This document shows positions 9,833 through 23,128 of a stretch of DNA of 64,000 nucleotides, in pieces. The stretch comes from Oxyruncus cristatus (Eukaryota; Chordata; Aves; Passeriformes; Cotingidae). Made by a program: the position numbers and the translations under genes. The notes under the pieces were generated by a model. The model saw nothing but the letters and a program-made list of their open reading frames with translations, searched no databases and was not told the DNA's origin. Positions within the stretch are counted from its first letter, which is position 1, and each line of letters begins with the position of its first letter. The DNA lies in the NCBI GenBank assembly GCA_013399855.1, contig VXAY01007011.1:1224061-1288060 (forward strand). The letters run 5' to 3'.

Positions 9833-12800
9833 ATTGTTTTTTAACTCATGCTGTTGTTTACATCATTTTACAGTACTTAAAAGCTTCAGTATGTTTTAAA
9901 TGGTCTGTGATAATAGTTTTCACTTTATGCTTATACCTATGAAAGACCTTAGTATTATTCAGCTATGTGCCATATCATCGATAGCTATATCAAAGCTGGT
10001 CTGAGGAATCTCCTACTGGAAAGCTGGGCTGTTTGTGTAGTGTGGAGATCCTTTGTTGCTTTCTGCATAGTTTGAGAGCTAGCAGACCCAGCTGGTAGTC
10101 ATATACTTTCCTAGTAGCCTGGGTGTGAACAGTCTCCAACACCCTTGCCTAGTGCAAAATTCTTTTTGCAAAACATTTACTTGAAGAATGATTCTCCCAG
10201 TAGAATATAAAGATTAGGATTTCTCAGTACCCGTATCAGTCCATCCTGTCAGTTCTTCCTCTGCTTTGTATGTGCGGTGGAATAGATTCTTCTCCTTTGA
10301 AGACAGTCTTTTCACTAAATACTTGCTGAAGCAAATATCTTGCAGTTTAACTGCTTTCTAAATAAAGTCTTCATATATCTATTGTTTCACTAGTTTGGAC
10401 AGCAATCACAGTGTAAAATTTCGAACAAGGTCAAATCCATTCACATAGCCATTTAATGAAAATAAGTGCAAAAACTTTACCAGTGGTACCTGGCGCCATT
10501 TAAGCAGACAGAAACATAGAAAGGAGCCATAAATGTTGGACTCAATAGGAAAAAAAGAATCTTTCTGCACATATAGTAAGAATATGATAGAAGAGCAGTA
10601 TTTTTGAAGTTAAGTTTTGCAATAAAGTTATTGTAAAAAGCAAAGGTTGACTGCCTGCTGTGATCATGATGGATCACAGTCCACAGGAGGCTCTATAGTT
10701 GTAGAAAGACCATAACTAACAAAATTCTTAAGTTGTGAGAAGGAGAAAGCACTCTCACATTTTATTCTCATTTGGGTGCAGTATTTAGTACAGTGGGAAC
10801 CCATGTCTGTTGGGCATTCACACATTAGTAGCAATGTTATTGCTGCCTGTGCTTTAAAAAGAACAGATCTCTCTATTCCAGTGGAAAGGTGGGATGACTT
10901 TTAGGAAATCCTTTCAGTTGTAAATACCTGAAAAATAAAACACAACCCTAGAGATCCTGTCTAAAATCTGAATAAAATACCCAGAAGGGAGATTGACTAA
11001 GATAAATCCTGTCTTGCAGATCATAGGAGGTGTGGATAATAGTTAATGCTGTATAAAAAAAGCTATTTTAAGTGTTAAGTAAAACTTTTAAGGGGGAGTG
11101 AATTCAGCTGAGGGAGAAGGAGGAAGAGTTATATATTTGTGGTGTCTTTCCCAGCTCTCACGAGTCATGTAAGTATATTAAGAACTGTTACTATATAAAT
11201 ATCTTGGCTGCCATACAAGTGCCCTACATAGTGTTTGGAAATGAGGGACTTGAACAGTGTAGGTGTTGAACCAGCTTTAGGTATTGTACCTTCCTTTTTC
11301 CCAGGCACAAAAGTACGGACCTAAGAATGGTATATCAGCTCAGACCAGAGGTGTTTCTACATTAGTATCTTGTTTTTAACAGTGAATGGTATCAAATGCT
11401 CAGGAAAGAGTATTATAAGGTGTGTGAATAGCTGAATGTCTGAAGGCAAATATCACTGATTTCCAACAGGATGCAGTTTAGGGGTCTCTGGGCAGATGGT
11501 TTGGTAATTAATCACATGGGTTGCAATAGTTACGAATTTCTGCATCTTTTTTTTGAACCTGTGATAGCTTCAGCATCTGCTACATCCTGTGGCACAAGAG
11601 TGTCACAGAAGTTTAAAGTGTCCACTTTTAGCTAGACTGTTGCCAGCTTAAGAGTTACAATCCTCCACTCCTTTCATTTTGTAGGGTGTAAAACCCAGTT
11701 ATTTTTAATTTGTAAAATTTTATACGAAACTTTAATGGATAAAGTTGAGTTCTTGATGTGTACGTATGCCAAGTGAGGCCGTGCGTGCAAACTCTTGTTT
11801 ACTGAGAAATACAAAAGAAGAAGGCTTCATAAAATCTCACAGTAAAGTCCAGTGTATTTACACCTTGCATTTATCTTAACATGGAACCTGAGAACTGCTT
11901 ATAGCCAGTTTTGCTCTTAGCAATGTGTCTTTTTGTAAAGACCATGGTGTTCATATCTGTATATGAATTCGACCTTATAAAAAGCTGACCTTTGAAAAGT
12001 AATTGCCAAGTTTGTAATTTTTTACAAGAATAAAGGAAGTTTTGATTGAGATTTTGGTCTGAACTTTCTGTAATTGAGTAGCAGAGGACACATATCAGTA
12101 TTTGTCATATGGTCATTCAAGAAAAAAGCAAGACATGCCTGAATAATTTGGAAACAGAACAGCACATTAATGAAATGACTCTTTCCTATAGTCAATACCT
12201 GAACTTTCACTTAATCTGTGACGAAACAATGATATAAAACAAATGGGTTTGATATACATTTCTGGACTTGGATTGCTCTGGAGTCTGTTGGGTACTTATG
12301 CAGTTTGATATAAACTTATCCCTGGTTTGGATTCCTACTTTCTTCTCTTAAATTTTAGGGTTTGTTAGCGGATCTTTAATGATGCCTAAGGCAAAGGATC
12401 CTTTATGGCATATATATATATATTATTTTTTTTTCTTTTTAATTTGTCAGAACAGAAAACGGGGGCACAGCTTCCATTGTCCATTAGCTGTTTATTAATT
12501 CAATTAGCTGAAACAGTGAAAGTGGTTGATTCCAGGAGAGTTAAATAAACGTATTTGAATTTTGTAATAACCTGGGAAACTATGCAGTGGAAATCTGCTA
12601 TCTTGCATGAATAATCAAGTGATAAAATTAAACCAGCTTGTGTTATAGGTATGCGCTTTGGAACCATTTGATGTTTTTCAAAAGTGGAGATAAAGATATA
12701 AAAAAGATTAAAAAAAGATTTGAGCAGTGGAGGAAGGGACATGGTTCTTCTAAGGATACCTGTATCATCTTATTGGGAACTGTAATAGACCGCTATGAGC

Positions 12801-14183
12801 AGAATTTAGTCTGTTTCTCTCAACAACAAAAACTTTCGTGCATCAATAGGGTTCTATTAAAAGCAAATACAAATCACAAGATTAAATGGTTAAGTCCTCT
12901 TTCTTTGAGTTACAGACCTTCCAGAAGTGCATTTCTACCAGATTTTGCCAACCCACTGAGGAGACATTTTCTCTTCCTTTATACCAGCAGAATAACCCTG
13001 TGGAACATGTATTAAATCCAATATAAGTTATTTCCCAGTGTTGGAAAGAGAATTTTTGAATTTGAAAGTCTGTTCGCTGGAACTGTAATAAGATTGAGGA
13101 AAGTGTACTGTATAAAAAAAGTATAATTTGAACTCAATACTAGTGCTAGGAGTATGATGCCTGTACAGTATTAGTCCCTCCTCCCAGCGGCATCAGGGGC
13201 TCGTGGTGGGTAAATCCGTTGACAGCATCTCCTGGAAAATGCCTCAGCTTACATGCTGCAAGTCTTATTAGCAAGATGCTAGTCTGCTTTTCCACAGAGG
13301 AAATGGACAGGGAGAGAGGACATAAGGGAAACAGAGCAAAGATGACATGTACAGACACATGAATGTAAGTAGTTCACAAGAACTGCGTATTACATACATT
13401 CTAGTAGCAAATTGCTGACTGTCCTCATTAGGGAAACATGTTCAATCAAAAAATACCCATATCCAGTGGATAAATATCCAATACTGGATGACAGAGAGAT
13501 GGTGAAGACGTATGGACAGGGCTGACATGAAGCAGTATGAGAATTTAATAACCATATTGACTCTTAGAGGTAGGATTCACAACGGCTTTTTAAAGGAAGG
13601 ATTTTAGAGTCTGGCTGTTGTGACTTTTGCATGGTATCTTCTAAATCCTATTAAGGAGTTATAGAGGACTTTGTTTTCTTAATTGTAATGGACAAGAAGT
13701 TAATAGTGGGGAAAAAAACCCAAACCAAACTAGTACTTATTTTTATTAACTAAGGAATTGGAAATTGCTCTCTCTTCCAAGGATTTAAATGAGAGACCAC
13801 TGTTTAGATAGTTATCATTTAGCTTGGGAGATGAGGAAGAAGATTATATGGAAAATTCTTCTAATACAGTTTCATTTTCAGTACTGTGCTGGTGGGTTTT
13901 GCAGTCATTATTAATACAGAAAGTATTAACCACCTGACTAGCGGTTATTCTGGGCTAAAAGTGACCGGTAATGCTGAAAGATCTCACAAAAGATAGCCTC
14001 CTACTTCAATAAGATGTGACAGTAAAGTCTTTTGTCCCTGTCATAGGGAGATTATATTCCAACGGTTGGATAGTTAATTGTCTTCCCCTTCTCCCTTTAG
14101 AGTTTGCTTTAAATATTTGTGTGAGGAAACTTCTAGCTGGTTTGGAGAGAAAATACTTGTGATTTAATTGTCCAGTGCTGTGT
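9833..14183 (+). other. TULP4: Presumed TULP4 intron 1, no gene seen
   Basis: About 4.3 kb of AT-rich DNA. I see a short TA microsatellite at 12410-12424 and no supportable gene or repeat copy. The stretch 12470-12640 has several TAAT/ATTA cores and looks less random than its surroundings, but this is only an impression. Confidence 0.45.
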
Positions 14184-14243
14184 TGGATCCTTGTGGGTCC
14201 CTTCCAACTCACGATATTCTGTGATTCTGATTCTGTGATTCTG
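14184..14243 (+). mobile_element. CR1 LINE 3' terminal remnant
   Basis: A short remnant with the CR1 tail signature: GGGTCCCTTCCAACTC, then ATATTCTGTGATTCTGATTC and a further TGTGATTCTGA, that is, repeated ATTCTGTG-type units. Only about 60 bases are convincing. It is in the + orientation. Confidence 0.85.
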
Positions 14244-17200
14244 AATTTTAAAATAGCATTGCTCATTGAAGCTTCAGAAATACTAGGAAAACTTCAATCC
14301 CTGATTTGGATTTGAATTTGTGTCCATCCTTGTCGTCCAAGGAATCACAGGGAAACCAAGAATTAGCCAGCATTTGCTTTAATGAAAATTCTCCTAAAAC
14401 AGTCAAATGACCTTTGCATGGGAAATAATAGGATTTTTACTGTGTGTTCACGAGTAGATCTGCTACTAGTTGTCCATAATCTTTAAGGAAGATGCAGTGG
14501 GACAGATATGTTGTGAGATTTTGGATCATACTGATTTTCCTCCAGCTGTGTAGTCACAGTTTTGACAAATATCATCAGGAGAAAAGTCTTGAGGTTTTTT
14601 TGTTTGTTTGTTTAGTTTTAAAGCACCTCATTGGGTTAGGTGATCTAAAAATCTACCTGGAAAATTTCCTCAATTTAAAAATAAATAACAATTGCATGCA
14701 GGCATACTTGGCTGCATGGCAAGATCTATTTTTAGAAAAGGTTTCTGTCTTGTTTTTGCTTAGTTTTAATGATCCAGAGTTTTACCTTCATTTGAGACAT
14801 CCTAATGAATTTTGACATCTTTTCCAGTCCTTCATAATAGATAAATGAATGCATCCTCTGGATCAGATTTCAGAATCATTTGTGTAAGGGAAACCATGCT
14901 TATCTTCAGATAGCCCCAGGTATTCCAGTAATTCCTAGTGTGTTTGAAGTTCTGTCTCTGCTTGTTTGGTGTTTACTCTGGTGGGTCTTGTGGTTGGAAA
15001 GGTGAAGTAGGCTGTAGGAGGCTGTTGCCATATAAGTACAGCAAATTAAAAGGCAACTGCAACCCTTTGTAGATGAGTGTTCTGATGAAATGTTGATTTA
15101 AAAGAACCAAAATCAACCTGTGTCAGTCTAAAGTAACAGTTAAATTTTGATTTTATTTTTGTTGTGCATGAGTTGATAATTACAGCAGCAAACGGGGAGT
15201 CAGAACTTCTGTACTCCTCTCTCAATTCTACCATAAGCTTCTGTATTGCCTTGAGGTGCTTAATTGTCTCTTACTGAGCAGTTTCCTCAGAATAATGCTA
15301 TTTTCCTGCTTCTTGTAGGATCACTGAGGCTAGTACAGCACTGCTAGGACATTGGATAAAATGTTCCAAATTTCAGGCTCACGTTAAAAGAAATCGTGGT
15401 GTAGTTGGAACTGAGTCAAATGTTCATTTAACTTAAAATGATTAGATTAGGTACTGGTTAAACTAAAAATGTTGCAGAAAGAGAGGGGACTGAAACAGGA
15501 CAGGGTAAGCTATAAATCCTGATATGCAACTCCTTATTTCCTGGTGTTCTAGTTGATTCTTGAGACTGTGAACTCTTGGCTTGTCACTTAATGTTGTAAA
15601 CCGTCAGACAAAGAAATGATGCTAAGGTTACAATACTTTAAAATCATAAGAATGACAGAAGTGCATGCCTGGATGAGGTATAACACATAGGGCATGTATC
15701 TGGACATATCCACTAAAGCACTCTTGTATTGAAGGATTCTTGCACATGCTTGTACCAGATAGGGAATCATGGGAAGAGTCCACGGTGTCACTAGATTAGG
15801 GTATGGTGTGTTGGGATTTTTGAGAGTTAGCAATGAGAAGTCTTTATCATTCATTCATTGGTAAGGGTGTATTTGTGACAAAAAGGTTACTGCATTCCTA
15901 TCTCCCCTGTATAAGAAAATACATCTGCAGAGTATTCAGCTTTATCCACAGAGATGCTTTTTGGCTGCCGATATTTATGTAAGGTTGTGGGAGTTTTCAT
16001 TTTCACAGCAATGTTTGTGTTTACTGAAGCAGTACAAATAAAGCAGGGTTGCTCTTTTGTTGGAAAGTCTTATCCTACCTTCTTGGGATTGTTTCTAGAG
16101 GACAGATTACTAATTCCTATAACATTTTTCTTTAGTTCTTTAATAATTCAGCTATGATGCCCCAGATTTATTTTTGAACAGTGTAGTGTATAATATACCA
16201 AATACAATTTATTGATGTTGATGTTAGGATTAAAATTAAACATTAAGGTTATGTGGCCTAAACTTCTGCACAGCACTGTCTTTGCATTGTACGTGAAGTT
16301 GGGTGCTTACATTAAACTAAAGAAGTGGGTTTTTTTCTGAGAAACTGAGACTTAAATCCATGATGCAGGTATGAAATTTGTTCTCACAAACTGTTAACAC
16401 TTAACTGTTAATAGGACTGTTATTTCTTGCATCTGGATATAGGTAGAGACCCTGTGAAGAAGGGAATTGTACTTCCAGATAAAAAGCTGAATATAAAATT
16501 TCTTAGGTCACAGACTGGGGTAAGAAAACTCAAGAAGGTCCTTGTTTTGAGGCTTATCAGTGTTCTGGTGCAAATGTTTATTCAGAAATTAAACCAAACA
16601 AATGAAACATGTCACGAAAAATGCAGTGAACACAATTGCATTCTTTTGTAATAATTTTCTTCACTAGGTTTCTCAAATTGTGGTGTGAAGCTCTCCGGGT
16701 ATCTCATCTTGAGCTACTTGCCACCTCTCTTTGTAACATGTCTTGTTCACCTATCTTTTTTCCTTTCTACTTTTTGAAGGGCTTATACTTTGTCTTCACA
16801 GGTTTACTTGCCTTCTTTGAGTAGCTGAATGAATTCAGGGGTCTCTCGGGGATTTGAATTCATCAAAAGATGATAGCACTGTCATGTTTCTTTTCTTTTC
16901 CCTCTGCATTTTTGAGTTTTTCTTTCAGATCAGGCTCCTGTGGCTGTGTGATTGATACTGTGCACAGTTCCTCATAGTGAGACGGTTAAGGTTTTTGCTC
17001 CCTAAACTCTGATGTTTATTAGGTGGCCTGTACCATAGTACTCAGGCCTTCTCTTTCAAGCTTTTCTTGCAGGATATTTCAAAGTATGAATAAGGGATAA
17101 CAGGGAGGGAATAGTTGTGAGAGATGGTGGATTCAAAGAAGTGTGCAGCTTGTTTGGCAGCATTAGGCTGTCTAGTGCACTTTGCAGCACTCTTGCTGTG

Positions 17201-20200
17201 AACTGATAGCCTTTTGTTCACTAGTTTGGAAAATTTCAGGCCCAGAACTCTGGTCAAAACACTATTTAGACAAAAAATGGCTACTACTCTGAAACCTATA
17301 GTCTCTCTTCTTGTGTTAAGGTTGTCAGACTTAATGTAGAGGTGTCCCATACTCTACTATTTGAAGGATCAAAGGCTTAATAAATGTGATGCTTCAAATT
17401 GTTATTTGCCCTAGCACCCGTTCACATGGAGTATCTTCTGCAGAATTTTTCTGGTGTTTAGAAACAAAGTGGACAAAAATTTAATTTTTTTCTGATAGGT
17501 TTGTGTAGTCTGTGTTTGATTTCTTTTTTTTTTTTTTCCTCTAGATTCAAAATCTTTACTGATTGTAAACAAAGCATTCCCTCATGCTGGTGATAAGTCA
17601 AAATCTGCCTTGGGACAATTGACTCTTTCTTAGCGTGATGTCAGTGGAAAGCCTGAAAATGCTGCCATGCAGCAGCTTGCTTTCTCAGCTGGAAAAGTAT
17701 TGTTTATTGTCAGGGGCTTGTTAGATCCTTAGTATCATAGAAATTGATCGTATATAGCTTAGTCATAAGATTCTTGGGTCAAATGCCTTGACTCTTTGTG
17801 GTTACATCCATAATCAGCAGGGTATCAGAGTGTGTTTGTAGCTTGAGAATATAAAGACATATTTTATGTCTTTAGGCATAGGCTGAACTTATGCCTTGAT
17901 CAGCTGAAAAGATTGCTTCCTGCTTTCCACTGTTTTTGTTGCATATTTCTGTCGCACAGAAATAAAAATGTAGCAAAGGTACACAGCTTTTGGGCTGAGA
18001 CAGGTATAGTGGTTATCAAGGAGGTATTTTCCCATGTCCTTGCTGTTCCCCCAGCCCCTGTCATGTTATGTGATTACAGCAGTAGCCAGAAATATGTCTG
18101 TAAAGAGTCCAGCTTGAGGATAACACTCTTTTCTCTCAGGAGCTTGCAACCTGCATTAATTTTTAAGGCAGACACATACTGTATATTTCTATCAATTGGG
18201 TCTTTACGGGAATAATTCAAAGGGAATCACTGCCCTCCTAATTTTTTCGTCAGCATTTTATCTCTGTCTTGCTTAATTGCTGATTGCACATTTTTTTTTT
18301 TAATAATGCTCCTATCTAACTTATTGAGACAGGATTGTCCTGCATAGTGGATTTTGTGAAAGTGTAATTTCTGATGTCAAATAATTTAGCATTTAATTGG
18401 CATGCTAATAAAAAAATGCTTCAATAACTTTGGTTTTGTTTCCTTTTTTTATTTTTTTTGAATGTGTCCTACAAATGCTATTACTAGTCTGAAGGATACA
18501 GATTCTGCCACTCTCCTCCCCCCCCAAACCCTGTATCTTTACTGAGCTAATTAAGCATCCCTTGTACTAGATGGCAGATGACACTATAATATGTATGTAA
18601 GGCTCTTGACCTGTTTACTCAGTTCAGGAAATTAATACCATGCCCGAAGTCTGATTTGGGCCTCTTGCCCAAGAGCTTTAGCATCATGGCTTCAAAATAA
18701 AACTACATGAATTCCACATGTTGGTCTAGTTCTCTTTTTACCCTGTGAACCACCTGCCTCTTCTCAATATGGCCTTAGTTCATCCCATTTTCCCAGAAGG
18801 AATCTTGCTCCTTGTGTCTCTGCTTTTGCTCTTAGAAGGATTCCCTCCAGCTCTGCCGTTAGCTGCATGACTGGGATAATGTTTGTCATGACCTGATGTC
18901 TCGGCTGGAAGAGAGCACGTCAGTCACCGGTCAGGTTGGAACCAGCTTCGAAAGATTGACCCACTGCTGCCATATGACTTGCAGGATTTGGCAAATAACC
19001 ATTACAATTTTTCTTGTCACATGTGTGTATGTAGATGGCTTTGAATGAGAGGAAGTAGAAATACCAATTTCTGCATAGCGCCTCTGTTATGAACTGGACA
19101 TATGCGTTGTTCATGCCAGATTCATCCGTCTGAAATCTTGTGGATGTTGAGATTGCAATTATGAAGACTCTATATTGTCCTGAAGTTTTAAGTAAGTAAA
19201 ACTAATACATCTATTTTTTGTCTGCTTTTGTTGTCTGTAAAGCAGGCAAAATGTGTTGAAGTCTGACCTCGACAGTTTGCTATGTCTTCTCTTGCTATAC
19301 CTGGTAGAGACTGTCTCCAGTCTCTGCTGAATGATTAGAAGAGAATGTGTGTCTGGAGCTCATCCAATTTACGTTAGAATTTGGCTTTTTAGCTTGGTAT
19401 TATCTTCATTATCAGTTTTTAAACTGAAATTTGGGACCTTTTTGTGTTGTGATGGACGTGCAAAATCGTGGGTCCATAATGCAGGAGAAGCTTTTCTGAC
19501 AATACCATTGCCAGAAGTCTTTTTTTACTATGATATGGTAGAGAGTACTTACAGGGTGGCTAAAAATGGATATTTAAAGACACTATTTTTAAGTGTAACT
19601 TTTTATCTTAGTCTATTGCAGTAGATTTAGCCTTTAGTGTAAGTTGTCAAATTTAAATAAAATAGCTTTGCTGATAAATAATCTGAGTATGTATTGCATA
19701 AATGTTTTTGCTGAAGTTTTAAAAGTAAGGGAAGTTGTTGAGTAAATAGTTGGATTCAGTTTGCTGAAGGGGCTGGTCAGCCTGCAACAGATTTTCTTCA
19801 GTAGGCATAGGTGAAAAATTCTTTGTTTATTTCACTAGAGTTTATGTCAATTTTTTTTCCAAGAAGAAACTGGAAACGGTTGTTTTCTTCTTACACAGTG
19901 TAATAAAATTGAAATGTGATGTTGAGATCAGTTATTTCTACTGATGAAGTGATGCAGCATCTAGAAAGTCACCTCAGTTCACAAACTGATGATAGATAAT
20001 TCTTTGTTTTATTTAAAATAAATAGTTTAATTTTCAGTGAAAACCATGATTAATAGAGGCATATGAGTCCAAAAATCTAGTGTAGTTTCATTAGTAACAT
20101 TCTCTAAATCTTGTAAAACTTGGATTGCTGTAAATGGAATTCTAGTTTCCTTTGAGAGTAACTTTATACAGTTGTGAAATGCAATCCTTTAAAATACTGC

Positions 20201-23060
20201 CTTTTTTTTGATTATCCCCAGCATCATTGTTGGCACTGTATTTTAGACTGTTGTCAGTGGTATTTCTTGTTCTAGGCTGGGTCTTATAACACTTCGGAGT
20301 ACCTTGTGTACTTGCAGTGTTACGTATGCAGATACAGTGTGTCAGTTGGTCACAGATGGCAGTTTGGAGAACATCTGGTCCAGAAAGTGAGAAGGAACAT
20401 TTAACCACTCCTTTTTGTTTTTGAATGAATGAAAGATAGAATTGGACAGAAAAGTTTTAAAGCAAGGTAGAAATTGACAGGAAAATACCAGATGAGCTAC
20501 ACTCAGTGGTGATAGGATTGTAGCATAGACTGGAAGCCAGTAATGGTAAATTCTGCCTTCATACTTCGATGCTATCTTTCCCTTCAGTGTTAAGAAAGGT
20601 GCTCCACCTCTGTCCTGTGGAGGAAGTTCCATGGTGCAGCTGAGCTGAGTTAACACCTTTCTGTTTCTGAAATGTCTCCCTGCACCTAAGTCTTGTGCCT
20701 GCTCCTTAACTTCAGCCCCAACACTCATCTGACCCATCAGTGTTTTAATCCAGCTCCCTAAGACCACAGAGTATTTCTCACTTTTTTTTTAATATTTATT
20801 TTCTGATATTTTAAGAAACTGAGTATGCCCGAGGAGGTGTCAGACAGGCACCCAGGAATTAAGAAGGGGGATGAGGGCCAACCAGATCTAGAAGGGAAAT
20901 TGGAGTGGGTCACTGGGGTGTTAGTAATTTTGTGGTTAGAGTGGGGCTATGTGTTTGAATCACTGAAGGTTGCTATGAGAAACCCAGTAGTGTTTCCGTA
21001 GGGCGTAGCAATGTAATTATAGAAGCTTCATTTGAAAATTGATAATGTGTCAGTTATTTGTAGCTCTGCTTCTGAGCAAAAAACCAATAACAAGTGTTGA
21101 ACAGAGCAGAGATGACCTGCATGCACCTGATTTTGTCTGCATCTGCATGTGACATTCCAGAAGATAGACTTGAGTTTAGTCTGTTAGAACTCTTGATGAT
21201 CTGGGTACTGTTCTGAGAAGCAGCAATAAAGGGCATTCCTTATCAACCCAGTGCAGTTGCTTTGTGCTTTGGCTTTTGGCTCTTGCAAGGAGAGCAACAG
21301 ATCCAAGAATCACAGAACACATTGCATGGGGTAATGTTATTAAACAGTAAGTGCCTTGCTACGCTCTGCTTAAAAATTTTGATAAAACGTTGAAGCATTG
21401 AGAGGGAATAATCCTGTGACATCTGTAAAGCTCTATGTAGGAAACAAACACTGCTTTATTGTACAACATCCCAGTGTTTGTGCTCCCCATCCCAGCAGGA
21501 GACTGACTGCCTAGCGGAAGATAGTCTGTAATCAGGTCCCTATAGCTCTGCATTGCTCTAATGTGTCTGTCAAGAATCTAGCACTGTCTTGCTTTATTTT
21601 ATGGTTCATATTGCCTTCTGTGAGATGGATTTCTTCTGTGAGGTGGACCTGAAATGAAAATTGGTAAACATACGAGTGCAAAATAAAGCTTGTGAGTTAT
21701 ATTTATGAAAAGTCTTGTTACTGTTTTCAGTCAACTGAAATACCAATTTAATTATTTTGTGGATATGAGCTTTAGCTTCTCAAGCTTTAATCAACAAAAT
21801 ATAGCTTTCCAGCCTTTTTACTTACACTGGTTACAAGATTTCAGAAAGTACTTTGCTTCAGATGCTAACTGTAGTTAAGCAGAGAAAAAGAAATCATATG
21901 GATTGGATATTGTATTATTTTATAGACATTTTGTCCCTAAAGGGAGGGGAAAGTCTATAAAACTTGCAAATATTGTCTCCTCCTTATATACCCACTAGAA
22001 ATAACAAAAATAAATATGCAAGATAATTCAACAGACCAGCAAGTCTTTGCAGATAATTTGTGGCTGTCTTGGAATACCAGGGGTAGAATATCTCAGTCTA
22101 CATGGACGGAAACGGGAAAGAAGTTCTAGAGAGTTCTTAAACCTAATGCTATACTTTGGTCATTCTCTAGAGCAAGGGGAAAAAACCTTGGCTGTGTTAG
22201 CAGGTCCCTTAAATGTCCCGTATGTGTGGGATCTTTTGCAGTTCAGTTGCTTAAGGACTTTTTGTCCAGTAGGGATGGACAGGAAAGAATGGAATATCTG
22301 TTTTATGGGGTTTGTGGTTATCCATCAGTAAAACGGTGTTTATTCCCATTCTTCGTGATAGATTTTGGAAGGATTACTGTAGGATTGACAGCGTGGGGAG
22401 TATTTGGAAGATAAAACTGGCATATTACATATCTCTTAGGTGCGTTAATTTGTAAAATTATTTGTTCCTGTATGATAATTGTCTTCAGGGGTTTGCTTTT
22501 TGCAAGCATATTGCAGAACATTTATCCATTCAATTCTATGTTGCGGTTATTTAACATGCTTGGAACAGTTTATGGCATCTCCTTACACTGGCTTTGCAGT
22601 TTTATTAATGCACTGAATTGCTCATCCTGGGAATGCAATGAGTGGGTTATTCTTTTTTTTTTTTTTTTCCTCCCAGGTAATCCTAACAACTGTCCATATT
22701 CCGTTTCAGTGACACAAGCGTTACAGAGCCCCTTGTACAAGAGAAATACATTACAATATAGATGCAAGGAGAAATAGCAGTGGCAGCAAAACAACTGTGG
22801 TGTGATGGTCTACAGTTATGAACAAGGCAGTATATTTACATGTAATGTCTTGGTTTGTATCTTTTTATAAAGAAATAGGCTGATTTCAGGCAAACATAAT
22901 GTTTGGATTATAGATGAAGTATAATAGATTTTTTTTGTTTTATATCTTACATCATGCAGCCCAATATTGAGTTGGTAGGTTGACAGTTCAATTAAATCAG
23001 CAACTGTCTGATATTATTTGAGTTTTTAGAGTCTCTGAGTAATAGATTTTCCCATATTAA
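14244..23060 (+). other. TULP4: Presumed TULP4 intron 1, no gene seen
   Basis: About 8.8 kb of AT-rich DNA with T- and A-runs (17522-17537, 18292-18301, 22651-22668). Scattered open frames are short and lack splice support. The longest, on the minus strand around 20342-20767, matches nothing I recognise and is treated as chance. Confidence 0.45.
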
Positions 23061-23128
23061 TTTAGGTATTTAATTTTTTTACTAGTTAGAAATATTTAGG
23101 TATTTAATTCTTTTATTAGTTAGAAATA
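23061..23128. repeat. 34-bp tandem duplication
   Basis: Units at 23061-23094 and 23095-23128 are both 34 bases, begin TTTAGGTATTTAATT, end TAGTTAGAAATA, and differ at two positions. A recent local duplication in AT-rich DNA. Confidence 0.85.

Noticed and set aside
20342..20767. 141-codon minus-strand open frame
   Set aside because: It opens with a GTG rather than an ATG, has no recognisable domain, and no splice or promoter signals. Chance is likelier.
21300..21330. AAGAATCACAGAACACATTG, resembling a minus-strand CR1 tail
   Set aside because: Only about a dozen bases agree and no adjoining CR1 sequence follows, so it does not count against the orientation bias.
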